Positions 32,101-40,496 of a DNA stretch of 46,906 nt are shown here, in pieces. Where the stretch lies: positions 1-46,906 of the forward strand of contig BRYA01000055.1 in assembly GCA_030267965.1 (NCBI GenBank). The letters are read 5' to 3'. Numbering within the stretch: the first letter of the stretch is position 1; the number at the start of each line of letters is the position of its first letter. The DNA is from Triparma columacea (Eukaryota; Sar; Bolidophyceae; Parmales; Triparmaceae). The notes below the pieces were generated by a model that was not told where the DNA came from, did not search any database, and was given only the letters and a program-made list of their open reading frames with translations. The position numbers and the translations under genes are program-made.

Positions 32101-32390
32101 CCAGAAGTGTGAACAAATCTAATTTTCTGAAGGGCTGATCCGAAAATGATCCGAATTAAATTAATTAATTTAATGCAAAACTTGCAAGCACGTCACGAGA
32201 TTTTATCATGCATAAACGTCGGTTTCTTTGCACTTAATCTCCCCCCCCAAACCCCCCATCCCCTCTTTTTCATCACCCCCTCGAATCCCAACATCCCGCG
32301 AGTGCGACCCCACCAACCCGCCCCCCGGAGAGTGACTTGGTCCTTAACCTATTAATCCAATTCGGTCAGGATGTCAGGGAACTTCCTTTC

Positions 32391-33501
32391 TCATGGTACT
32401 GAAAACGACGGCAAAGGTAGGTCGCACGCATTGGGGCTGTCTTGAAACGCACTCCATGCGAAATTATCGTCGGAAACTGGAGGGTCACAGGAATGGTACC
32501 CGTAGAGACTGTAGAAGAGAGGGATCCCCTCTCTATCACGAATTCCGATTATTTCCGGGAACTCTTTTTGAATCTGGTTAAGGGGTCTCTTCTTCTTGTA
32601 AGCCTTTTCGAGGCGTTCATGGATGTGCTTGTTTCCACTGTTACCGAGTACAGACCCCTCTTTGGCGTCTCCACTGAAGACATATTCCGCCAGTTCAAAA
32701 GCGAGCGCCTTCCTCAACTTCTTTTCCCGCTCTGCTTTGCGCTCTTGTAACAGCTCTGCTTTGCTCTGCTGCTTCCTGACCCTCCCTCCCCCCCCTCCCT
32801 TCTTTGCTGGCGCTTGCGCTTGAACCATGTTTGGGGTGAGAAGCTCTATGGATTGTTCCACATCAGCTGTTGGGATTTGCGCGATGTGCGGGACCTGCGG
32901 CACGACATCGTTCACGGCACCCTTCGCCGCGTCCTGGCTCAACGTTTCGATTCCCCCCTCCAGCTCCTTCCCACTCTTGTCCCTGACGACTCGGGGCACT
33001 TCCTTCCCGCTCTTGTCCCTGATGACTAGGGGCTTCTTCACCCTCGGCGTGAATGCCTCCTTCTGAGTTTGGAACGCTTGGATCTGCATGAGCCTCTGCT
33101 TTTCCAGCTGCTGCTTGAGAACCTCTCCCTGTCTGTTGTTGATGTTGGGGTTGTTGTTTTCAGGCTTGTTGGAGTGTGGAGTGGCGTATGCAGTAGAGTA
33201 AGGAGTGGAGTAAGAAGTGGGGTATGGGTGGAGTATGGGTGGAGTGCATGGAGTGGAGTATGGAGTGCGTGACGCCTTTCTAGCCTCTGCTGCTGCTGCA
33301 GCTCTTGCCCGCTGATCATCTTGTCTTTGCTTGGAGATAGAGGCCACGGGTAAATTGAGCCGATTGGAGCCATCATGAAGTACGGGACTACTAAATATTA
33401 GGTATGAGAGAGAAGAAAGAAGTTAGTGGACCTAAAAGGGAAGGAGATTTTGGTTTCTAGGATTCGGATTCTGCTCACCTAAATATAGTTCGAAAGGACA
33501 T
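32391..33501 (-). CDS. Uncharacterised helical, low-complexity protein, two exons
   Basis: Exon 1 (33479-33501) encodes only MSFRTIF plus two bases; a GTGAGC...TTTAG intron of 88 bases joins it in phase to exon 2 (32391-33390), giving 340 aa. Without this exon the long frame has no upstream ATG, which supports the split. The protein has an Ala/Arg-rich helix, then a Ser/Thr/Pro/Tyr repeat region built on TPYST, a Gln/Lys coiled coil, two copies of RDKSGKE, a Gly-Arg-Lys stretch and a folded-looking C-terminal 100 residues with FPEIIGIRDREGIPLFYSLY and HSCDPPVSDDNFAWS. I know no family for it. Ser/Thr/Tyr-Pro repeats suggest cytoskeletal or phosphoregulated behaviour, which is inference. Confidence 0.7.
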
Positions 33502-34100
33502 AACAGTATCAATTTATCTAGAGTGTCGTACGTAAGGCTAAAGTGTAAGAAATTGGCGTGCGTGACCACCAATAATGGTGAATGGGTATGAGGGTTTAGT
33601 GAGAGGGAGGTGAGTTAAGGTCTCAAGGTTGCGCTAATGGCGTTTCGCTGCCGCATAGACTCATGATAATAAAGCAAATGAGACTGACAACATATCACAG
33701 AGCAACATTACATCGTCTAGAAGGTGAACAAACCAAAGATGAAGCTTGAACCCCACTGAAACTTGTGGGCAACAAAGGTTCCGCGACGGCTGGGGGTCCA
33801 TGAAAACAACTGGAGGAATACACATGAACGGTTAAAACACCTAACTGGTTTGTTTTTGTAATATCCGCTCGACTTACCTTTGGATTTTGGTTGTACAATT
33901 TTGCTCTCACTTGGTCTGTGCCCATCTGTGTCCCGTCTTCTGTCCGAATTCTGTGCACCTGTTTTGTGCTGAAACATCTGTACTTTCTAGCTCCTGTGGC
34001 TGTATTTGATTGATCGATTTGACGTCTTTTGAAACGCTCCCGGAGTCATTTGAGAAATTTGATCTCAACGTCTGTTCGTAAGGTTTCCATAGCCGACACC
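33502..34100. other. Divergent intergenic region
   Basis: About 600 bases between a minus-strand and a plus-strand start. Short minus-strand frames at 33695-33977 overlap in two phases and look like chance. The region should contain both promoters; a pyrimidine-poor stretch near 33640-33700 is A/T-rich. No other structure seen. Confidence 0.5.
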
Positions 34101-35393
34101 ATGGCTCATTTTGACAGCATGGCCTCGGAAGGTCCCGGTTTTGGTTTGGGCAGCCAGGGGGACTTGGAACATGAATTGGGCGATAGCATGGACTCGGAGG
34201 ATCCCGGTTTTAGTTTGGGCAATCAGGGGGACTTGGAAGATGAATTGTTAAGAGTGTTGGATATTGATGCTGATGATTTCAGTTTGTCCAATGATGAGCA
34301 AGAGCAAAATTGCACCGATGAGTTATCCTCTCCCGTCGTTAGTGTCCTCGACAACAGTGGCGTTCCCGAAGCCTCCTCCGTCGTTAGTGTCCTCGACAAC
34401 GGTGGCGCTCCTCTAAAGCGCGTTGATGCAGAAGAAATTTTCAAGTGGCTTAAGGAAGACCCCCAAAGGTTTCGTGAAGGTGACATTAAAACAGTGTACG
34501 AAAAGGCCTCGAACCCTAATGGTTTTCAAGCAAACGTTAATAAGATGATGGATTACCTGAGCAAAGTCTACAAACTCGACGGAGTGACAGGAGATGAGGA
34601 ATTCAAGTTAGGGGTGCCAGAGCTAAGAGACGACCAGTTGTGGAGTCGGTTGTTGCTTCCCAAAAAGGAAGATACGGGTAAAGAAAAGAAGAAAAAAGAA
34701 AAAAGCCTGAAAACGAGGTTGGATAGGATACTGAATAGTAAAACTTCGACAAGTAGCGGGAATTTGCCTGGATTCTACGACATCGCGAAAATTCTCGCAG
34801 CAAGTGACCAGGCCGATGATGGAGGCGGTAAGAAACCAAAACATTCAAATACCACACCAGCAGATGATGCTGCTGAAGGCACTGGGCAGCCCACTGTAGA
34901 TGTCGGTGTACACCTAAAGGTTGAGCAAGAATTGCAGCAAGAGAAAAAAGAGAAAGAAGAGTTGAAGCAAGAAAATGCACGATTGCAGCAGAGAGAGAGA
35001 GAGAGAGAGAAGGTCAAGTCGCGCAGGAAAAATTGGTTCAAGAAAGCTCTTAAGACGATCGAGAAGCATGTAGGGGAAAGGTTCTTCAAGGGAGGGAAGG
35101 TAAAGCAGTGGGACATCGAGGACCTCGATGCCTCCAAAGTCAGAGAGGCAGTGAAAGGAATAGAAAGCGCTATACAACATGTTGGAGAAAGCGAGAGGGA
35201 GCGTGAGATCTTTGAGAAGCTCGACGTCATTCTAGGGCAGAAGATGAATCTAGAGGATATCTCCCAGCATATCGACGACCTTACTGGGTTGACTAAGGAC
35301 GACCTCAACAAATTTAAGGAATACGCTCAGACTTTTTCCAAGACGTTGCGAAAACAGAACAAGAAGATGATAGAGCAGGACAAGAAGGAGTGA
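34101..35393 (+). CDS. Orphan acidic/coiled-coil protein with internal duplications
   Basis: ATG at 34101 lies in CACCATGG, a very good eukaryotic start context, and gives 430 aa; the frame extends 72 bases further upstream only through a TTG. The N-terminus has two related acidic units (EGPGFGLGSQGDLE and EDPGFSLGNQGDLE) and two copies of VVSVLDN-GG. A globular part follows at about residues 110-175 (EIFKWLKEDPQRF, MMDYLSKVYKLDG), then a Lys-rich linker, a Gln/Glu coiled coil and an (RE)n run coded by a (GA)n microsatellite near 34990, then a helical C-terminus. No catalytic motif or membrane helix is present. I do not recognise the family. Confidence 0.7.
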   Translation: MAHFDSMASEGPGFGLGSQGDLEHELGDSMDSEDPGFSLGNQGDLEDELLRVLDIDADDFSLSNDEQEQNCTDELSSPVVSVLDNSGVPEASSVVSVLDNGGAPLKRVDAEEIFKWLKEDPQRFREGDIKTVYEKASNPNGFQANVNKMMDYLSKVYKLDGVTGDEEFKLGVPELRDDQLWSRLLLPKKEDTGKEKKKKEKSLKTRLDRILNSKTSTSSGNLPGFYDIAKILAASDQADDGGGKKPKHSNTTPADDAAEGTGQPTVDVGVHLKVEQELQQEKKEKEELKQENARLQQREREREKVKSRRKNWFKKALKTIEKHVGERFFKGGKVKQWDIEDLDASKVREAVKGIESAIQHVGESEREREIFEKLDVILGQKMNLEDISQHIDDLTGLTKDDLNKFKEYAQTFSKTLRKQNKKMIEQDKKE

Positions 35394-35692
35394 ACCGTAA
35401 CTAAAAAGTGCTGCAGGTATTATATATCGTCAACGTTCATTATTATCACCTCGATTTTGTTCGACTTGTATCGTCCAACAATTTCTTCTTCCTCTTGTCC
35501 TCCACCCCTCCTTTCATTTTTTTTGTTTTCGGAACCTGATAAATCTCGATTTTTGAGAATCCTTACTATTCTATTCTCAATCAACTCTCATTCGTGCTCA
35601 TCCTCTCATCCCTTCAATTCGGGCTCAACATTCGCTCGTCAAGAGTTGCCAAAGACCAAGTAAATTACCTCCTCCCACCACCGACCCCTCCC
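35394..35692. other. Upstream region of the alpha-amylase gene
   Basis: A T/C-rich 299-base stretch. The open frame of the amylase reads through its last part, but the signal peptide begins only at the ATG at 35693, so this is taken as promoter and leader. Confidence 0.5.
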
Positions 35693-37213
35693 ATGTTTCT
35701 CTCATGTACCTTCCTTTTATTCCTCCTCCCTTATGTCATCAGCAGTACCCCAAACCCTTGGATAGGTCGTAGTATATATTTCGTCGTAACCGATCGTTTC
35801 GCATCCTCTTACCCAAACCTACCATCATGCATTGATTCAAAGGAGTGGTGCGGGGGAAACTTCGACGGCCTCATAACCCAACTCCCATACATTGCGGACA
35901 TGGGCTTCGACGCGATCTGGGTAACCCCACCTGTAAAGCAGGTGGGGTGGAGGGACGATTACAACGGTACGGGGTATCACGGTTACTGGGCCCAGGAGTT
36001 CACTGAGATTGACGAGCACCTCGGTGGACCTGAGGGGCTCTTAAGGCTGTCTGAAGCTGTACACGAGCTCGATATGCTATTCATGGTAGACGTTGTAGCC
36101 AACCACGTCGGTCCCGTGCATGGGGGAGAAGACGTTGTGAAGTTCAAGGGTATCCTAGGAAGGGAGGGTGGGGAACAGTACAACACGCTTGGTAGGGGTG
36201 AGGGGGAGAGCATGGACGAGTACATTAAGGGGACACCTGGACCTCCCAACGCAATGACTGACGCGGGGGAGGAGTGCTGGCCGTACTACGACTTTGAGGA
36301 GGGCAAGTGCGACAGGAACATCGTGGAGGGAGGGTGGTTCGGTGACCTGGCTGACTTGAACCAAACAAACGTGGAGGTGCGGGAGTACTTGCTCGAGTGG
36401 ATCAGGTGGATGCAGGAATCTTTCAAAGTTGACGGATTCAGGCTAGACACGGCACTCTACATACCACGGGACTTCCTAGACGAGTTCCAAGAGGCGGCGG
36501 GAGTTTACATAGTCGGGGAGGTCGTCACTTACAACTTCACTTTACATTCTGAATACCAACAGCACCTGTCTGGCGTGCTGAACTTTCCCGTGACAGAGAA
36601 GCTAGGCGCAGTCTTCAACGGTACCATGTCAGACCTCCAGGCCTTGGTCTCCGAAAGCCGGGGTGCGGGATACGTGGACAGGAACCTGCTGGGTAACTTC
36701 GTGGACAACCACGATGGTGACAGGTTCCTCAGGAAGGTTGGGGGAGATGTAGGACTCCTTAAGAACGCCCTCGCTTTCGTGATGCTATCTGAGGGGGTGC
36801 CCATTGTGTATTACGGGACAGAGAATTCAGAGGTCGCAGGGAATGAGGATAATAGGGTCGGGATGTGGGAGTTTGGTTATGATAGTGACACGGAGGTCGG
36901 GGAGCTCTTGAAGGCTATGAATGGGGCTAGGAAAAAGTTTGGTTTGGGGTGGGGGGGGGAGTATGCCGAGACGGAGATGGAGGTGCTGGGAGTTGAGGAG
37001 GATTGGTTCGTGTTTGGTAGGGGTGAGCTTGTTGTTTTCATCAACAACATTGGGAGGGGGAAGGGGGGGGGGAAAGCGTGTTTTGAGGGGGTGAAATGGG
37101 GGGAGGGATTGAAGGTCATTTACGGAGAGGGAAGTGTGAACGAGGGTGAAGGTGGGATTGGCGTTTGCGTGAGTGTAGGGGAAGAGGGGGACCCCATCGT
37201 GGCGGCAAGGTGA
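35693..37213 (+). CDS. Secreted alpha-amylase, GH13 subfamily 1-like
   Basis: The 506-aa product opens with a signal peptide (MFLSCTFLLFLLPYVIS), so it enters the secretory pathway. It is a GH13 alpha-amylase that hydrolyses internal alpha-1,4 bonds of starch or glycogen-type glucans. The four conserved regions are present: DVVANH (132-137), GFRLD with nucleophile Asp252, GEV with acid/base Glu276, and FVDNHD with Asp341. The beginning RSIYFVVTDRFA, the KEWCGGNFDG loop and GYHGYWAQ resemble fungal TAKA-amylases (GH13_1). The C-terminal 100 residues form the usual Greek-key domain C, Gly/Val-rich and shortened. No starch-binding module and no plastid transit motif are seen, so the target is probably outside the plastid: extracellular, vacuolar or food-vacuole glucan. 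It converges with the light-harvesting gene. Confidence 0.93.
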   Translation: MFLSCTFLLFLLPYVISSTPNPWIGRSIYFVVTDRFASSYPNLPSCIDSKEWCGGNFDGLITQLPYIADMGFDAIWVTPPVKQVGWRDDYNGTGYHGYWAQEFTEIDEHLGGPEGLLRLSEAVHELDMLFMVDVVANHVGPVHGGEDVVKFKGILGREGGEQYNTLGRGEGESMDEYIKGTPGPPNAMTDAGEECWPYYDFEEGKCDRNIVEGGWFGDLADLNQTNVEVREYLLEWIRWMQESFKVDGFRLDTALYIPRDFLDEFQEAAGVYIVGEVVTYNFTLHSEYQQHLSGVLNFPVTEKLGAVFNGTMSDLQALVSESRGAGYVDRNLLGNFVDNHDGDRFLRKVGGDVGLLKNALAFVMLSEGVPIVYYGTENSEVAGNEDNRVGMWEFGYDSDTEVGELLKAMNGARKKFGLGWGGEYAETEMEVLGVEEDWFVFGRGELVVFINNIGRGKGGGKACFEGVKWGEGLKVIYGEGSVNEGEGGIGVCVSVGEEGDPIVAAR

Positions 37214-37214
37214 T

Positions 37215-37245
37215 GGGGGGTGGGGGGAGGAGGGGTGGGGGGAGG
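37215..37245 (+). other. G-run cluster, potential G-quadruplex
   Basis: Directly after the amylase stop codon come runs of 6, 6, 4 and 6 G separated by one to four bases. This satisfies the usual G-quadruplex pattern. It lies between two convergent genes and could affect 3' end formation. Confidence 0.6.
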
Positions 37246-37372
37246 TAAAAAAGGGAAAACCACCATTTTTGAAGAAGCAGCTTTGGGATCTTTTACTTCT
37301 TCATACCCCACTGCTTCACCCCTCCACTCTCACTCACTGCTTACTCTTGCGCGTGTTTCGACTTCAACTTAT

Positions 37373-38264
37373 TTACGGAGGTCCGTATCCGATGATGTTT
37401 CCCGAGGCGATCTGCTCAGCGAGTGTCTGTCCGGTGACCCCCTCTCCGACCATGGCACCGAAGATTCCCATCATGGCTGCGCGGCCTTGGTTGATCTCCA
37501 AGTCAAGCTGAAGAGAGTGGACGTGCGTAAGCGAGGCGTTAGGCGGCGGCGGCGGGGGGGGGGGGGGGGGCTGGGAAGGGTATAACCACTAACAATAAAA
37601 CAATCACCAACAATAATACCATCACGAAAGTACCAGCACCACAAGAACTACTACCACCACCACCACCACTAACACAACAAACAACCACAACACCAACCCC
37701 CAACACACCGCACTTCACAACCCCCCCCACACCTTCACTAACCTTGTACTTAAGCTCGTCCCCCTCGAGAACATTAGGTACAAAAGGGCGTCCGTATCCC
37801 GTACCGTAGTCCCCTGAGTAGTTGGAAGCCGGCCAGATCGCGAGTTCACAGACGCCGCAGAAGAAGAATATCTGCGCTAAGCCTGCGGTTGGGATAGAGA
37901 ATAAACCAGCCATCCCATCGGGGACGTCGGAGAAACGCATGTTCTCTGACTTTGAGAGGTAGCCTGGGAACTCGATGTTGGCGTTGTGGAAAAGCATACC
38001 GACAACAGCAGCCATAGCGACCCTTCCGTGTTTCCTTTCAACGGCACGACGGCGCTCGAAGTTCGCGTGGAAGGTGGCAAACTTTGAAGCGGGGTCTTTG
38101 GACTCGTCAAGCCAACCGAGAGGATCGTAGAGACCGAGGGGGGCGGTTACACCGATGGAGGGATCGAGAGAATCGACGTTTAGGGAAGTGGAGGTCTTGA
38201 CCAAAGGGGCAGGGGCGAATGCTGCGGCTGAGGCAAGGAGGGTTGCGAGGAGGAAGGACTTCAT
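37373..38264 (-). CDS. Fucoxanthin chlorophyll a/c-binding light-harvesting protein
   Basis: Exon 1 37743-38264 and exon 2 37373-37507, joined in phase 0 by a GTTAGT...TTCAG intron of 235 bases, give 218 aa. The presequence MKSFLLATLLASAAAFAPAP has a signal peptide and an ASA-AFAP-like cleavage site with the essential Phe, which directs proteins into plastids surrounded by four membranes. The mature protein has three LHC helices: helix 1 with RRAVERKHGRVAM, helix 2 near GLAQIFFFCGVCELAI and helix 3 with DLEINQGRAAMMGIFGAMV. The E-x2-HGR and E-x-NQGR motifs bind chlorophyll. Length and motifs fit Lhcf-type antenna proteins of the thylakoid. The intron contains long C/G homopolymers and is probably unstable. 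Confidence 0.95.
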
Positions 38265-39273
38265 GGTTCTGTGGAGTTGTTGATAGGAGTAGTTGATTGG
38301 TTGTTGTTGTTATTGTTGTTATGTGAGGGAGGGGGAGGTGATAGTGGTGAGTGAGAGGTGGTGAGGGATGAAGTGGGGTGAAGGTGAGGAGGAGAGTTTA
38401 ATATGAGTATAAAACGAGTTGTAGGCGTATTACAGGCGATATAGTGTGTGTATGTACATCAAATTCCCCCCAAATCACACCAATACGTGTATGTATGCAT
38501 GTTTTAGACCCTAATTTTCTCACTCCTTGAGTGCGAGGTCACCCATCTAGAGGTGCTCTAATATCTTCAATTTCTTCCAATATGTTGAAATGTGTTGAGA
38601 TTATATATTTGAGTGCAATAATACAGCCATAAATACAATAATATCGTTAAAACAGTCCGTAAATGAAGAGAAATAAGACAGAATCAGAAAGAGGCAACAA
38701 ATCCTGCTCTTCGACCTCCCTGATTATTGGAATACGTCACTTAACAACTCATTTAACCTAACACCAAGCAATAATAGGACCATAAAAACACACTCATCAC
38801 ATTTTATACGAACACGTTAGCTCTTATGAGGGATAAAAGGAGGAAGAAGACTCACTGTTTTTTTGCTTCTTTCCTTTCTTCTTTGTTCTGCCTTTTTGGA
38901 CTTTTCCCAGAGCTTGGGACCGATGCCATTTTGGAGATCGGTCCAGTCCGGTCCGGTCCTGGTGTGTGAGAATTTTTTTGGTCCGGTCCGGTCCAACCCC
39001 GGTCCCGGTCCTTACCGGTCCTACTGGTCCCTGCCGGCGTGAATTCATTAAAAAAGACCAAAAAAGGACAAAAAGTACTAAAAAAGGACCGTTCGGAGTG
39101 GTCCGCCGAGGACCAAAAAAGACCGTACTGAAAAAACAGGACCGACCGGACCGATTTTTCGGTCTTTTTCCCATTTGGTCCCAATTCTGACTTTTCTCAA
39201 CTTTCTTCTTCACCCATTCAGTCTACACTTTGCCTTTTGCCCATTTTAAGGCCCATTTAACACCACAAACGCA
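38265..39273. other. Divergent intergenic region between LHC and S1 genes
   Basis: 1009 bases between two divergent plastid-protein genes. The part next to the LHC gene is G/A-rich with GAGGTGG repeats; the middle (38450-38820) is AT-rich; the right part holds the GGTCC fold-back element. Low-complexity minus-strand frames over 38824-39213 come from that element. Confidence 0.6.
38937..39155. mobile_element. Candidate fold-back/MITE-like element with GGTCC/GGACC arms
   Basis: The left arm starts ATCGGTCCAGTCCGGTCC and the right arm ends GGACCGACCGGACCGAT; these are inverted copies with two mismatches over 17 bases. The left half holds about ten GGTCC words, the right half repeated GGACC words separated by A-runs, so the strand can fold on itself. 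It has no transposase. No target-site duplication was recognised, so the mobile origin is unproven. Confidence 0.45.
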
Positions 39274-40212
39274 ATGAAAGCTTCAACCACTCTCATAACA
39301 ACATTTCTCCTTCTCTTCATTCCTCATATAGCCTCCTTCTTCCCCACCTTCTCTCCCCCATCCCCCAAATCCCTCCCCATCAATCACCGACATCGCCTTG
39401 CCCAACTATCCTCCTCCTCCTCCTCCTCTCCCTCACCCCAACCATCAGACCCTACGAAATGGTCAGATATGTCCCCCGCATTACGCCGTGCGATCATAAC
39501 AGCAAGAGCTAATAGAGCAAGAGCTAAAAGACGTAAAGAGAAAACAATACCCAAGAAAGATAGGAAGAGAAATATCATGATGAAGTTTAAGGAAATGTCA
39601 CTCCGTAGGAAACGCGGTGAAAGGGTCGACAGGAAATTCGGGCTAGGTGATAATTCCGAACGCGGTCAATTAACAAATCTTAAAGTTGGGGATACTCTAT
39701 CAGGTAGAGTGATATCCCTCGTCCCACACGGTGCATACATCGACGTTAACTGCGAGCGTGATGTTCTACTCCACGTAAGAGATATGTCTGATACGGAATT
39801 CGTAGGTAGGCCTGACGAGGTTGTTACACCTGGGATGGATTTAGATTTGTGGGTTAAATACGCTGAGGATGGGAAAGTTGGACTTACCTTAATCGAGGGT
39901 TCTACAGGGTCCAAAGACGCACAAGAGGACGGTATACCTTTATCCGACTTAACCGTAGACGATGAGCTCTGGGGTGTGGTCGTAAAAGTGACGAACTTTG
40001 GCGCGTTCGTAGACTGCGGGTTGAAGGAATTTGGATGGCTCCACTTTATGGACCACCCTGACTCACCGGTTATGCAAGGGAGTAAACCTAATGAGTATAT
40101 TAAGGTTGGAGAAAGGGTTAGGGTTTGGGTTAAAAACATTGAAGAGGATAAGGGGAGAGTGGGGTTAAGAGGATATAGGGGTGAGGGGGCTGTCGTTTTA
40201 GGGTGGGATTAA
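39274..40212 (+). CDS. Plastid-directed protein with two S1 RNA-binding domains
   Basis: Single exon, 312 aa. The N-terminus MKASTTLITTFLLLFIPHIA followed by SFFPTF fits the signal-plus-transit presequence of stramenopile plastids, with Phe at the cleavage site. After a Ser-rich transit region and a basic Arg/Lys stretch (residues 75-125), two S1 domains lie at about 130-207 (GDTLSGRVISLVPHGAYIDV) and 222-300 (DELWGVVVKVTNFGAFVDCG). S1 domains bind RNA; proteins with two or three of them act in plastid translation (ribosomal S1-like) or RNA processing. It probably works in the plastid stroma. It is divergent from the light-harvesting gene across a 1-kb spacer. Confidence 0.88.
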   Translation: MKASTTLITTFLLLFIPHIASFFPTFSPPSPKSLPINHRHRLAQLSSSSSSSPSPQPSDPTKWSDMSPALRRAIITARANRARAKRRKEKTIPKKDRKRNIMMKFKEMSLRRKRGERVDRKFGLGDNSERGQLTNLKVGDTLSGRVISLVPHGAYIDVNCERDVLLHVRDMSDTEFVGRPDEVVTPGMDLDLWVKYAEDGKVGLTLIEGSTGSKDAQEDGIPLSDLTVDDELWGVVVKVTNFGAFVDCGLKEFGWLHFMDHPDSPVMQGSKPNEYIKVGERVRVWVKNIEEDKGRVGLRGYRGEGAVVLGWD

Positions 40213-40496
40213 GGAGGTGGAGGAGGAGCAAGTGGTTGTAGGGGGGTGAAGGGGGTATGGAGGGACCGATGAAATGATAGAAGATTAGGTTGGTAGGGTG
40301 GACGGGGTGGAGTGACGTGCAGGAGAGGGGGAAAGAAAAAAAAGTTACCGATGAATGACAGGATTGACAGGATTTGTTCTTTTATCGGCGACTGCAACAA
40401 ACAAACAACCAAACGTTTTCTTCAGATGACAACTGCACAACAGTTCACAACCCTACCCGGCATAATATTTCTCGTTGTCTATCTCTACTCAATCCC
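40213..40496. other. Convergent 3' spacer, S1 and CK2-beta genes
   Basis: 284 bases between two stop codons, G-rich on the plus strand near the S1 gene and A/T-richer in the middle. It should contain both polyadenylation regions. No gene seen. Confidence 0.5.

Noticed and set aside
33695..33977. Two overlapping minus-strand frames of 86-87 aa
   Set aside because: They overlap in different phases, match nothing recognised and lie in a divergent promoter region.
34029..34100. N-terminal extension of the orphan gene
   Set aside because: The frame there starts with TTG; the first ATG at 34101 has an excellent initiation context.
38824..39213. Minus-strand 129-aa and 110-aa frames rich in Arg, Thr, Gly and Pro
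   Set aside because: Their codons come from GGTCC/GGACC words of the fold-back element in two phases at once; no coding signature.
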